64,000 nucleotides of DNA, from NCBI RefSeq assembly GCF_009604405.1, contig NZ_WEGK01000008.1:248001-312000 (forward strand), written 5' to 3'. The notes below the pieces were generated by a model, which saw only the letters and a program-made list of their open reading frames with translations, did not search any database and was not told where the DNA came from. Shown here in pieces: positions 25,649-34,477 of this stretch. The translations under genes were made by a program, and so were the position numbers. The DNA is from Nocardia macrotermitis (lineage in GTDB: Bacteria; Actinomycetota; Actinomycetes; Mycobacteriales; Mycobacteriaceae). Position 1 is the stretch's first letter. Every line of letters begins with the position of its first letter.

Positions 25649-25929
25649 CCTCGCACCGGGACGACCGCAAAGCGCCAGTTCAGATGCCTCATCGAGGCTC
25701 TGACAGGTTCCTCACACCCATCCGCTCACCCGATTTATTCGGAAACGTCCACCACTCGCCGCCACGGATATCGCAGCACCGCACAGACCGATCGACGAGG
25801 CTCCCCCGCATCCCGCGTTCTCGGATGTCACATCCGAACCCCGACTGGCGGCGCGGCCGCGGTGAGCTCTCACGCTCGGCGACGAAGCATCCCGTCGACG
25901 CACGACCGTCCCCCGCTACGCTCTACCCC

Positions 25930-27636
25930 GTGGCGGTACTGGAAGACATGCGGCGCAGGTCCATCGAAGTGAGTCGCCGGGCGTTGGGCCTGGACGTGCC
26001 GCCCGCCGATCACACCATCGCCGTACTGCACACCAACGAGTCCGAGGCGCCGGGCCTCGATGCCCGGGAAACGGTGCAGTTCAGGCGAATTCGACTGCTC
26101 GGGGCGACCGGCGCGGTGCTGATGGCGATCAGCGCGCTCGGGGTCGGCGCACAGCCGGTCCATCAGAATCCGGTGTCGGGGATGCGGGTGGTGGGGCTGT
26201 TCGCCCGCGCCGCCACCCCGACACTGGCCATGTGCATGATCGGCACGGTCGCGGTGGTGCTGGCCTGGCTGCTGCTGGGCCGCTACGCGGTCGGCGGGTT
26301 CGGCGGCACGGTGCGGCATCGGCTGAGCCGGTCGCAGCTGGATCGCACGCTGCTGCTGTGGATCGTGCCGCTGTCCATCGCGCCGCCGATGTTCTCCAAC
26401 GACGTGTACTCCTATCTGGCACAGAGTCAGATCGCCGAGCGCGGCATGGACCCGTACGTCGTCGGTCCGGCCGAGGGGCTGGGGCTGGCCAATGTGCTGA
26501 CCAACAACGTGCCCAACATCTGGCGCGACACCCCCGCGCCGTACGGGCCGCTGTTCCTGTGGATGGGCCGCGGCATCGCGCAGCTGACCGGCGACAACAT
26601 CATCGCGGGCGTGTGGGTGCACAGACTGCTCGAACTCGGCGGGGTCGCGCTGATCGTGTGGGCGTTGCCGCGACTGTCGCGGCGGTGCGGGGTCGCGCCG
26701 GTGAGCGCGCTGTGGCTGGGGGCGGCCAATCCGCTGGTGCTGTTCCACCTGGTCGGCGGCGTGCACAACGACGCGCTGATGCTCGGGTTGATGCTGGCGG
26801 GGCTGGAGTTCTGCCTGCGCGCGATCCACGGTAGCGAAACGCCGAGTACCGAGCCGACGCATCCGTTCGGGCGCAGGGAATGGGCGCTGCTGATATTCGG
26901 CGCGGTGGTCATCACCCTGTCGTCATCGATCAAATTCACCTCGATCCTGGTGCTCGGCTTCGTCGGGATGGCGCTGGCGCGGCGCTGGGGCCGGGGGTTG
27001 GGTCCGCTGCTGAAATCCGCTGCGGTACTGGGCATCATCGCGGTGGCGACGACGCTGTTCGTCAGCTTCGCCAGCGGTCTGGGCTTCGGCTGGATCTACA
27101 CGCTCAACACCGCCGGGGCGGTGCGCAGCTGGATGTCGCTGCCCACGGCGGTCGGCGTCATCACCGGATTCGGCGGCGTGCTGCTGGGCTTGGGCGATCA
27201 CACGACCGCGGTACTGAGCATCACGCGGCCGATCGCCGGGTCCGTCGCCGCGTTCCTGAGCCTGCGCATGCTGGTGGCGACCTGGACCGGACGTTTGCAT
27301 CCCGTTGGCGCACTGGGTGTTTCGCTTGCGGCGATCGTGCTGCTGTTCCCGGTGGTGCAGCCGTGGTATCTGCTGTGGGCGATCGTGCCGCTGGCCGCCT
27401 GGGCCACCACCCGGGCCTTCCGCGGTCCGGCGATCGTGCTGTCGGCGGTGGTCGGGATCATCCTCATGCCGCGCGGCGCGGATTTCGGCGTCTTCCAGAT
27501 CATCGAGGCGGCCAGCGCGACCGTGATCATCGGTGTCGGATTCATCCTGCTCACCCGCAACCTGCTGCCGTGGCGCGAGCGCACGGGGGTGTCTGCCTCG
27601 TCACAACCGCCCGCGGCATACGGTGTGACCTCGTGA
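25930..27636 (+). CDS. mptB: MptB alpha-(1->6)-mannosyltransferase
   Basis: Polyprenyl-phosphomannose-dependent GT-C enzyme that begins the mannan core of lipomannan/lipoarabinomannan on the outer face of the membrane. The 568-residue protein has about 13 membrane helices, the GT-C acidic loop M-F-S-N-D-V-Y-S-Y-L-A-Q and R-G-M-D-P-Y, then A-P-Y-G-P-L-F-L-W and G-G-V-H-N-D-A-L-M. GTG 25930 is preferred (ATG 25948 is an alternative); a longer open frame upstream has no such character. Divergent from sufR, as in M. tuberculosis (Rv1459c beside Rv1460). Its stop overlaps the ABC gene start (GTGA). Confidence 0.93.
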   Translation: MAVLEDMRRRSIEVSRRALGLDVPPADHTIAVLHTNESEAPGLDARETVQFRRIRLLGATGAVLMAISALGVGAQPVHQNPVSGMRVVGLFARAATPTLAMCMIGTVAVVLAWLLLGRYAVGGFGGTVRHRLSRSQLDRTLLLWIVPLSIAPPMFSNDVYSYLAQSQIAERGMDPYVVGPAEGLGLANVLTNNVPNIWRDTPAPYGPLFLWMGRGIAQLTGDNIIAGVWVHRLLELGGVALIVWALPRLSRRCGVAPVSALWLGAANPLVLFHLVGGVHNDALMLGLMLAGLEFCLRAIHGSETPSTEPTHPFGRREWALLIFGAVVITLSSSIKFTSILVLGFVGMALARRWGRGLGPLLKSAAVLGIIAVATTLFVSFASGLGFGWIYTLNTAGAVRSWMSLPTAVGVITGFGGVLLGLGDHTTAVLSITRPIAGSVAAFLSLRMLVATWTGRLHPVGALGVSLAAIVLLFPVVQPWYLLWAIVPLAAWATTRAFRGPAIVLSAVVGIILMPRGADFGVFQIIEAASATVIIGVGFILLTRNLLPWRERTGVSASSQPPAAYGVTS

Positions 27637-28562
27637 ACGCATCGGATCCGGCCGTCAGCGTCGACGGTGTCCTGAAACGCTTCGGCGAGACCACCGCCGT
27701 GGACGGCCTGAGTTTCGAGGTGGCGCGCGCGGAGGTCGTCGCGCTGCTGGGTCCCAACGGCGCCGGTAAGACCACGACGGTCGAGATGTGTGAGGGATTC
27801 TCCGCGCCCGACGCCGGATCGGTGCGGGTGCTGGGCTTGGATCCGATCGCCGACACCGATGCGCTGCGTCCCCGGATCGGCGTCATGTTGCAGGGCGGCG
27901 GTGCGTATCCCGGGTCCAAGGCCGGGGAGATGCTGGATCTGGTGGCCGCGTACTCGGCCGATCCGCTCGATCCGGAATGGCTGCTGGACACGCTCGGACT
28001 GCGCGATGCGCGCCGCACACCGTACCGGCGGCTGTCCGGCGGTCAGCAGCAGCGGCTCGCGCTCGCCTGCGCACTGGTCGGGCGGCCGGAGATGGTGTTC
28101 CTGGACGAGCCCACCGCCGGAATGGACGCGCAGGCAAGACATCTCGTATGGGAGCTGATCGACGCGCTGCGCCGCGACGGCGTCGGCGTCCTGCTCACCA
28201 CGCACATGATGGACGAGGCCGAACAACTCGCCGACCGGCTGGTCATCATCGATCACGGGCGCGTCGTCGCCGAGGGCACGCCCACCGAGGTCACTTCCGC
28301 CGGGGCCGAGGGGCAGCTGCACTTCAACGCGCCGCCGAAACTTGATCTGGGACTGCTGACCACCGCACTGCCGGAAGGGTTCTCGCCGAAGGAGACCTCG
28401 CCCGGTTCGTATCTGCTGTGTGGCGACATCACCCCGCAGGTGCTGGCCACCGTGACCGCCTGGTGTGCGCGAATCGACGTGCTGCCCACCGATATTCGCA
28501 TCGATCAGCGTCGTCTCGAGGACGTGTTCCTGGAGCTGACCGGCCGGGAGCTACGCAGTTGA
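27633..28562 (+). CDS. ABC transporter ATP-binding protein
   Basis: ATPase of an export-type ABC system, 309 residues. Walker A L-G-P-N-G-A-G-K-T-T-T, signature L-S-G-G-Q-Q-Q-R, Walker B M-V-F-L-D-E-P-T-A-G-M-D and switch H in L-L-T-T-H-M-M-D-E-A. The C-terminal about 90 residues are the extra domain of drug/lipid exporters (R-R-L-E-D-V-F-L-E-L-T-G-R). GTG at 27633 overlaps the mptB stop by four bases. It pairs with the permease gene 70 bp downstream; substrate unknown. Confidence 0.92.
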   Translation: MNASDPAVSVDGVLKRFGETTAVDGLSFEVARAEVVALLGPNGAGKTTTVEMCEGFSAPDAGSVRVLGLDPIADTDALRPRIGVMLQGGGAYPGSKAGEMLDLVAAYSADPLDPEWLLDTLGLRDARRTPYRRLSGGQQQRLALACALVGRPEMVFLDEPTAGMDAQARHLVWELIDALRRDGVGVLLTTHMMDEAEQLADRLVIIDHGRVVAEGTPTEVTSAGAEGQLHFNAPPKLDLGLLTTALPEGFSPKETSPGSYLLCGDITPQVLATVTAWCARIDVLPTDIRIDQRRLEDVFLELTGRELRS

Positions 28563-28632
28563 GCGCGCCCGATTCCGGCCGGATTCCATTGTCCCCCATA
28601 CCAACCCAGCGTCCGAGCGGAAGGCACTCGCG

Positions 28633-29415
28633 ATGACCGACACCTCCGCCCGTTTCGCGCCCGGCACCTTCTCCCCCGCCCCACGCCCGGCCGCCCGCGC
28701 CGCGATGCTGGCCGCGCAGACGCGGATGGAGCTGATCCTGTTGCTGCGCAACGGAGAACAGCTCCTGCTGACCATGTTCATCCCGATCGCCATGCTCATC
28801 GGACTGACCCTGCTGCCGCTGAGCACCCTGGGCGAACATCGGGTGGACCGCATCGTGCCCGCAGTGATGATGGCGGCGATCATGTCGACCGCCTTCACCG
28901 GACAGGCCATCGCGGTCGGCTTCGATCGCCGCTACGGGGCGCTCAAACGACTCGGGGCGACCGCCCTGCCACGCTGGGGCATCGTCGGCGGTAAGTGCGC
29001 GGCCGTGCTGATAGTCGTTGTGCTGCAATCGATTCTGCTGGGATTGATCGGTTTCGCACTGGGTTGGCGGCCCGGGGCGGCCGGGCTGCTGTTCGGCGCG
29101 GTCGTCATCGCGCTGGGCACCGCGACCTTCGCCGCGATGGGCCTGCTGCTCGGCGGCACCCTCAAGGCCGAAATCGTGCTGGCCCTCGCCAATATCCTCT
29201 GGTTCGTGATGCTCGCGGTCGCCAGCGTCGTCTTCGCCGCCGGTGACATCCCCCGCCCGCTGAGCATCATCGCGCGCCTGCTGCCCTCCGGAGCCCTCGC
29301 CCAAGCGCTGGACCAGGCATTGCGCACGGGCGTCGACTGGTACGGCCTGGTCGTCCTGGTCGTGTGGGGCATCGTGACCGGCTGGCTCGCCACCCGCTGC
29401 TTCCGCTTCGACTGA
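28633..29415 (+). CDS. ABC transporter permease (ABC-2 type)
   Basis: Membrane partner of the preceding ATPase, 260 residues with six predicted membrane helices after a short cytoplasmic start. The sequence A-I-A-V-G-F-D-R-R-Y-G-A-L-K-R-L-G-A-T is the typical amphipathic region of ABC-2 exporters. The order mptB-ATPase-permease-ctaA follows the M. tuberculosis block, but an extra gene and a duplication lie before ctaA here. Confidence 0.9.
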   Translation: MTDTSARFAPGTFSPAPRPAARAAMLAAQTRMELILLLRNGEQLLLTMFIPIAMLIGLTLLPLSTLGEHRVDRIVPAVMMAAIMSTAFTGQAIAVGFDRRYGALKRLGATALPRWGIVGGKCAAVLIVVVLQSILLGLIGFALGWRPGAAGLLFGAVVIALGTATFAAMGLLLGGTLKAEIVLALANILWFVMLAVASVVFAAGDIPRPLSIIARLLPSGALAQALDQALRTGVDWYGLVVLVVWGIVTGWLATRCFRFD

Positions 29416-29474
29416 GCGGCCTCTTCCGCCACTGGTCCATGGCCACGGCGATCCACAGCGGCAGAACGCGATCC

Positions 29475-29575
29475 ACGGGTTTCGACCTCGACTCCGAGAT
29501 GGTCGAATGCGCCGCCCTGCCCGGTGTCTTCGAGCAGCACGAGCTGCGACGGCGGTTACGGCGATGGCAAATGTC
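29475..29575 (-). pseudogene. ArsI/CadI-type (VOC family) remnant
   Basis: One minus-strand frame gives L-L-E-D-T-G-Q-G-G-A-F-D-H-L-G-V-E-V-E, typical of the middle of CadI/ArsI proteins, and just upstream a different frame gives F-A-I-A. The rest of the VOC domain is missing. This is the only thing I see in the 300-base gap 29416-29715. Confidence 0.45.
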
Positions 29576-29715
29576 ATCCGGCGGCAAGGGCCGAATAGCT
29601 CAGTCCCGCAAGCAAAGTCCCCGCATTTCCGGAAACAACCCGAGTTGCGGATCCGCGGCCACACCACAAGAATTGGCGCGAAACGATACGCACCCGACGA
29701 ACCGGAGAACCACGT

Positions 29716-30552
29716 ATGCGGGTGGACGCGCCGCGACAGCCGATCCTACTGTTCCGCTTTCACACGGATCCGGAGGTCGCGCGCGAACGACTGCGACTGA
29801 TTCGACACTTCGATCCCGACCTGCGCCGCTATGTGCTGTTCAGTGGCGACAGGGCGCACGCGGATGCCGCGCACGCCGCGACCGCCGGTCTCGCCGACGG
29901 GTTCTGGTGTTTCGACGACGAACGCCGAGATCGCCAATGGCTCTGGCGCCACGGCGATCTCGTGCTGAAGGCGTGGCATCGGGCGGTCGGAAAGTATCTC
30001 GAATTCGACCACCTCTACTACCACGAATACGACCTCCTCGTGGCCGCGTCCATGCGCTCGGCCTTCGCTCCCGCAGCGGAGAGTGCCGTCCATGTGGGAG
30101 CCCTGCGGGAATTGACGCCCGACATCTACGACTACTGCCACTGGACCTCGGGGCGCGAACGTACGAATTTCCATCGATTCGAGGAGCGCATGCACCGGCG
30201 TTTCGGTACCGCCCGGCAGAAATATGTATGCATCGCACCCGGGATGCGCCTGCCCAAGGCTTTCCTCGACGCCTACGGTGACGAGGAGGATATCGAGTTC
30301 GTCAACGACGAGGTGCGGATTCCCGCCTACGCCGAAGCACTGGGATTCACGTTGACCGCGCATCTGATGAATCCGGGATTCGGAGATGTCGGCTCGGAGC
30401 TCAGGTACTTCAACTGCGGCAACGACGGGCACCCCGACATGTCGGATGTTGTCGACGTGCTGACCAGCCGAACCGATCGCCGCTGGTTCCATCCGGTCAA
30501 ATACCTGGTCACCCTCGAAGACCTGCCGGAGTCGGTGCGCGAATCACGTTGA
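29716..30552 (+). CDS. Hypothetical protein, possibly glycosyltransferase-like
   Basis: I do not recognise the family. The 278-residue soluble protein has an N-terminal beta-alpha pattern (P-I-L-L-F-R-F-H-T-D, then R-R-Y-V-L-F-S-G), an acidic/aromatic segment F-D-H-L-Y-Y-H-E-Y-D-L-L-V near residue 100 that could serve as the D-x-D site of a GT-A glycosyltransferase, and a C-terminal region rich in aromatic residues. No signal or membrane segment. GGAG lies eight bases before the ATG. It interrupts the conserved permease-ctaA order and is flanked by a VOC remnant and a tandem duplication, so it may be an insertion. Confidence 0.6.
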   Translation: MRVDAPRQPILLFRFHTDPEVARERLRLIRHFDPDLRRYVLFSGDRAHADAAHAATAGLADGFWCFDDERRDRQWLWRHGDLVLKAWHRAVGKYLEFDHLYYHEYDLLVAASMRSAFAPAAESAVHVGALRELTPDIYDYCHWTSGRERTNFHRFEERMHRRFGTARQKYVCIAPGMRLPKAFLDAYGDEEDIEFVNDEVRIPAYAEALGFTLTAHLMNPGFGDVGSELRYFNCGNDGHPDMSDVVDVLTSRTDRRWFHPVKYLVTLEDLPESVRESR

Positions 30553-30614
30553 TCCACAGTGCCGGTGACTGCCCCTCGCCACCCGGTGCGGTTCGTGCCT
30601 CCGATGTAGGCGTC

Positions 30615-30730
30615 GAGGACAACGACGGGCTGTAGTAGCCCGGATGCGGGGTGGGACGGGGTCAGGGCTACCGAGGACAACGACGGGCTGTAGTAGCCCG
30701 GATGCGGGGTGGGACGGGGTCAGGGCTACC
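30615..30730. repeat. Perfect 58-bp tandem duplication upstream of ctaA
   Basis: Two identical 58-bp units (30615-30672 and 30673-30730), each starting GAGGACAACGACGGGCTGTA. Each holds the hairpin GGGCTGTAGTAGCCC and ends GGGCTACC, eight bases before the likely ctaA GTG. No difference is seen between copies, so the duplication is recent. It may duplicate promoter or leader sequence. Confidence 0.9.
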
Positions 30731-30738
30731 ATCGGTGC

Positions 30739-31713
30739 GTGCTGTCACGCGCCTTCATGCGACTCGTCGATCTGCTGCCGCTCCCATCGCTGCGCGTGCA
30801 GCGGATCATCGCGTTCCTGGTGATCCTGTCGCAGGCCGGGATCTCGGTGACCGGCGCGGTCGTGCGGGTCACCGCCTCCGGGCTGGGCTGCCCGACCTGG
30901 CCGCAGTGCTTCCCCGGGAGTTTCACCCCGCTGCCGCACGCCGCGGTGCCGGTCTGGCATCAGACGGTCGAATTCACCAACCGCATGTTCACCTTCGGGG
31001 TGACGTTGTTCGCGGCGCTGGTGGTGCTGGCGGTGTTGCGTGCGCGGCGACGGCGCGAGGTGGTCGCCTACGCCTGGATGATGCCCGGCGGCACGGTGTT
31101 GCAGGCCGTCATCGGCGGGATCACGGTGCGGACCGGACTGCTGTGGTGGACGGTATCGATCCATCTGCTGGTCTCGATGCTGATGGTGTGGCTGGCGGTG
31201 CTGCTGTTCGCGAAGATCGGCGAGCCCGACGACGCCGTGGCCGCGCCGCGCGTGCCCGCACCGCTGCGCTGGCTGACCGGGCTCAGCGCGCTGGCCCTGA
31301 CCGCCACCCTCATCGCAGGCACCCTGGTCACGGGCGCGGGGCCGCACGCGGGAGATCAGAGCGTCACCAAACCCGTTGTGCGCCTGAAGATCGAGATCGT
31401 GACGCTGGTGCACGCGCACGCCGAGATGCTGGTCGCCTACCTCGCGCTGCTGATCGGTCTGGGCTTCGCCCTGGCCACGGTCGGGATGACGCGCGCGCTG
31501 CGCAACCGCTACCTCGTCCTGATCGTGCTGGTCTGCGCGCAGGGGCTGGTCGGCATCGTGCAGTACTTCACCCACGTGCCCGCCGCGCTGGTAGCCGTGC
31601 ACGTCGGCGGGGCGGCCGCGTGCACCGCCGCCACCGCCGCGCTGTGGGCCGCCATGCGCACCCGCGAGCGGATCACCGCCGACGCACCCGCACCGGCCAC
31701 GCAGGCCGCCTGA
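30739..31713 (+). CDS. ctaA: Heme A synthase (CtaA/COX15)
   Basis: Membrane enzyme that oxidises heme O to heme A for cytochrome c oxidase. The 324-residue protein has eight membrane helices and the heme-ligand region conserved in COX15/CtaA: G-L-G-C-P-T-W-P-Q-C-F with its cysteine pair, histidines in V-W-H-Q-T-V-E-F-T-N-R, I-H-L-L-V-S-M, A-H-A-E-M-L and A-V-H-V-G-G. GTG 30739 is used; ATG 30757 is an alternative, and neither has a strong ribosome site. It works with the ctaB product encoded 8 kb away. Confidence 0.9.
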   Translation: MLSRAFMRLVDLLPLPSLRVQRIIAFLVILSQAGISVTGAVVRVTASGLGCPTWPQCFPGSFTPLPHAAVPVWHQTVEFTNRMFTFGVTLFAALVVLAVLRARRRREVVAYAWMMPGGTVLQAVIGGITVRTGLLWWTVSIHLLVSMLMVWLAVLLFAKIGEPDDAVAAPRVPAPLRWLTGLSALALTATLIAGTLVTGAGPHAGDQSVTKPVVRLKIEIVTLVHAHAEMLVAYLALLIGLGFALATVGMTRALRNRYLVLIVLVCAQGLVGIVQYFTHVPAALVAVHVGGAAACTAATAALWAAMRTRERITADAPAPATQAA

Positions 31714-31796
31714 TATCCGCTGTGCCGCAGCACAATCGACGCCCTCGAGTGGGGTGCCGGATGCGCCCGGCCCCGGCGATCGGCGATAATTCGAGG

Positions 31797-32012
31797 ATGC
31801 CGACCTATGCGTACCGCTGCCGCGAATGCACCGGGACCTTCGAACTCCAGCGTCCGATGAGCGAATCGAGCGCGCCCGCGACCTGTCCCGACGGTCATGC
31901 CGACACGGTCAAACTCCTGACCACCATCGCGCTCACCGGCTCCGCGAACAGCCCCGCGCCGGTCTCGGCCCCCTCGGGTGGTTGCTGCGGCGGTGGGTGC
32001 GGGTGCGGGTAG
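31797..32012 (+). CDS. FmdB-type zinc-ribbon protein
   Basis: Small regulatory-type protein, 71 residues. M-P-T-Y-A-Y-R-C-R-E-C begins the FmdB zinc ribbon, with the second metal pair weakly kept around A-T-C-P-D-G-H. The C-terminal tail G-G-C-C-G-G-G-C-G-C-G is cysteine/glycine-rich, usual for this family. Role unknown. It ends 10 bp from the convergent methyltransferase gene. Confidence 0.85.
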   Translation: MPTYAYRCRECTGTFELQRPMSESSAPATCPDGHADTVKLLTTIALTGSANSPAPVSAPSGGCCGGGCGCG

Positions 32013-32022
32013 GCGCTCGCGG

Positions 32023-32907
32023 TCACTCGGTGTGGTCGGCGACCGCGATCCGGCCCAATCCGTAGAAGCGGGACTCGCGCGCCGAGATCCCGAGTTCCCG
32101 CACGATATCGTGCAGATCCCGGTCTGCGGTGATCGTCAGTCCGTATCCGGACAGCAGCGCACCCATCTGCTCCGGAGTCCACGCCGAGATGTGCCGTTCG
32201 TGCTCGAGCGGATCCTTACCGCCGGTCAACCTGCTGAACACGCGCAACGCCCGCCGGCCCAGCACCGCCACCCGATTGTGCACCGGGTAGGTCGCCACCA
32301 GACGGCTGCCGACCGCCGACCGCTCGGCGACGACGGCGAGGGTCGACTCGACCTGCGCGTTCGTCAGGTAGGGCAGCACGCCCTCCCAGATCCAGGTCGT
32401 GGCCACCGCCGGATCGTGTCCGGCCGCGGCCAGCGCGGGCCCGAGCGCGTCCCGCCCGAAGTCCACCGGGACGAAACCCACCGACTTCGCCACCGCCGCG
32501 AGCCCCTCGGCCCGCGCCCGCTTATCCCCCTGCGACGCAGGATGATCCACCTCGAACACCACGGTCCCGGCCAGTTCGGCCATCCGCCAGGCCCGCGCGT
32601 CCAACCCCGCACCGAGCACCACGAGCTGCGGATTCCCCGCCTCCCGCACGGCGTCGTCGATCGCGACCGTCCGCGTAACCAACACCGCCGCAGTCGCATT
32701 CAGCATTTCGTACCGCATCCGCGCCCGCCACCCCGACGGCACCTCCCCCGCCCGCGCCGACGCCACTTCCGCCCGCTCGTCGTCCCGAAGCAATTGCACC
32801 GCAACAGGATCGGCGAACCGCCCCACCGCGAGCCGCCCATCCCCGACGGCCCGCCCCTGGCACACCAACACCGCAGTCCTGCTCGCCTGCTCATCGATCA
32901 CGACCAC
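32023..32907 (-). CDS. Class I SAM-dependent methyltransferase, leucine-carboxyl-methyltransferase-like
   Basis: The 294-residue protein belongs to the LCM-like family abundant in mycolata. Motifs: the SAM site V-V-L-G-A-G-L-D-A-R-A-W-R (near 95-107), V-F-E-V-D-H-P (near 117-123) and W-E-G-V-L-P-Y-L-T (near 172-180). Substrate unknown. It lies in a stretch of genes inserted between ctaA and qor. No operon partner. Confidence 0.85.
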   Translation of the reverse strand: MVVIDEQASRTAVLVCQGRAVGDGRLAVGRFADPVAVQLLRDDERAEVASARAGEVPSGWRARMRYEMLNATAAVLVTRTVAIDDAVREAGNPQLVVLGAGLDARAWRMAELAGTVVFEVDHPASQGDKRARAEGLAAVAKSVGFVPVDFGRDALGPALAAAGHDPAVATTWIWEGVLPYLTNAQVESTLAVVAERSAVGSRLVATYPVHNRVAVLGRRALRVFSRLTGGKDPLEHERHISAWTPEQMGALLSGYGLTITADRDLHDIVRELGISARESRFYGLGRIAVADHTE

Positions 32908-33181
32908 ACCTCCGCATGCTCGAGCGGGAATTGCCTACCTCAGCGATTCGCCCATCGAATATCGTCGCACCTGCCCGAGCCACGCCCATACCGAGCCCTG
33001 AGATCCACACCAATGTTCCATCTGCACAAGCTCATTCACACCTGCACTCGACACTTCCCGTAGCGGACACCCGTCCCCAGCAGTCCCTGTGATGCGGGTC
33101 CGTGCCCCGATTCGGCTCTGTCTCAGACGATGCGCAGTCGGCGTCTCCAGCATTCGAGCCGACCGGAATCGACCGCAGGGC

Positions 33182-33958
33182 TCACGCGGTGGCGTGGGGA
33201 CCGATCCAGGTGTCGAAGGCGCGGTTGACGCCGCCGGTCGCGAGTTGGGTTGTCAGCCAGGTGTTCACCTCGGCGGCGAGGAGGGGCGCGTTGCGGCGGA
33301 GCAGGAAGATCTTGGCCGAGGAGTCGAAGGGGTGGTCCGGGTGCAGGACGCGCAGGCCGGGGTGTTGGCGGACGCGGTAGCGGCCTTCGACCGAATCGGT
33401 GACGAAGACGTCGGCGCGGCCCTGATCGAGTTGATCGACCATGGTCATGTTGTCCGGCCACAGGATCAGGTGGGCGGCGGGAAAATGCTTGCGCGCGAAC
33501 ATCTCGTTGGTGCCGCCCGGATTCACGATGACGCGCACGCCGGGACGGTTGATCTGCTCGATCGTGGCGAATCGACCCGCGTCCGCGGCCCGGACGATGG
33601 GAGCCTTGCCGTCGGTGCCGTAATCGATGGAGAAGTCCGCGTAGGCCCGGCGCGAGGCCGTATCGGAGATGCCGCCCGCGGCGATATCGCAGTTCTCCGG
33701 GCCGAAGTCCGCAGCCATGGTGGACCACGTCGTCGGGACGAATTCCACTGGTACGCGCAGGATCTCGCCCAATCCGCGAATCAGGTCGATGTCGATGCCG
33801 CGATAGCCACCGTGCTCGTCGCGCACCGAATAGGGCGGATAGTCGCCGGTCGTGCAGACCCGCAGCGCGCCGGGCTGCTGGGCCGCGGCCGGAACGGTCA
33901 CCGGGATCAGGGCCAGCACACCGACCGCCGCCGCGATCATCGAACGCCGGAATCGCAT
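33182..33958 (-). CDS. Secreted solute-binding protein, cyclohexadienyl-dehydratase-like
   Basis: The 258-residue protein has a signal peptide (cleavage near A-A-A-Q, residue 27) and a full type II periplasmic-binding fold: L-R-V-C-T-T-G-D-Y-P-P-Y-S, G-I-D-I-D-L-I-R-G-L-G-E, F-V-P-T-T-W-S-T-M and C-D-I-A-A-G-G-I-S-D-T. The wording is closest to PheC-type cyclohexadienyl/arogenate dehydratases and amino-acid-binding proteins. No transporter genes adjoin it, which fits a free-standing enzyme rather than a transporter subunit, but the activity is inferred. ATG 33958 chosen because it begins the signal peptide. Confidence 0.75.
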   Translation of the reverse strand: MRFRRSMIAAAVGVLALIPVTVPAAAQQPGALRVCTTGDYPPYSVRDEHGGYRGIDIDLIRGLGEILRVPVEFVPTTWSTMAADFGPENCDIAAGGISDTASRRAYADFSIDYGTDGKAPIVRAADAGRFATIEQINRPGVRVIVNPGGTNEMFARKHFPAAHLILWPDNMTMVDQLDQGRADVFVTDSVEGRYRVRQHPGLRVLHPDHPFDSSAKIFLLRRNAPLLAAEVNTWLTTQLATGGVNRAFDTWIGPHATA

Positions 33959-33995
33959 GGCTGCCGCCCTCACCCTAGAGGCCACCCGCACACGA

Positions 33996-34025
33996 GCAGC
34001 GCCCGGCGATCCCGCCGGGCGCTGC
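33996..34025. terminator. Hairpin terminator
   Basis: GCAGCGCCCGGCG and CGCCGGGCGCTGC pair perfectly with an ATCC loop, just beyond the stop of the minus-strand gene at 34052. Confidence 0.75.
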
Positions 34026-34051
34026 TGGACGTTACCGGATGCGAACCGGGT

Positions 34052-34396
34052 TCAGCGCTCGTTTCGCGCCTTGGGGAACCGGGTCTGATGCGCGACCCAC
34101 CCGGCCATCTTGGCCCAATGCCCGGTGGCCGGGGTGGCCACCGAGGTCAGCTCGCGGTCCCAGTGTTCGGTCTCGCTCAGCCCGGAGACGGCCTCGACCA
34201 CGGCCTTCGCGGTGGCCAGATCGTCGGCGACGCGATCGCCGAGCACGCCGTCCGCGCCGACCAGGGTGATGCGCACACCGATCCGGCCGATCGGCTGCAA
34301 CACCGCGGTCGCGGAACCACCGTGGGCGGCGACGAAATCCCGCACCGAATCGATCACGGCGGAGGACGGCTTGGTTGGGGCCGCGGATGCACTCAT
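34052..34396 (-). CDS. Conserved hypothetical protein, 114 residues
   Basis: Unknown function. Small soluble protein with a predicted beta-strand core (V-R-I-T-L-V-G-A-D-G-V-L-G) and a C-terminal phrase W-A-K-M-A-G-W-V-A-H-Q-T. Start at ATG 34396 because the reading frame further upstream only mirrors qor. It is divergent from qor, a position where M. tuberculosis also has a small conserved gene as I recall. Confidence 0.7.
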   Translation of the reverse strand: MSASAAPTKPSSAVIDSVRDFVAAHGGSATAVLQPIGRIGVRITLVGADGVLGDRVADDLATAKAVVEAVSGLSETEHWDRELTSVATPATGHWAKMAGWVAHQTRFPKARNER

Positions 34397-34477
34397 GACG
34401 GCGAGTTTACCGCCCGGTAGGTCCGTTCCGACACACTGCCGGGAATGATCACACCCGCACGGGTGTAGAACCGTGAC

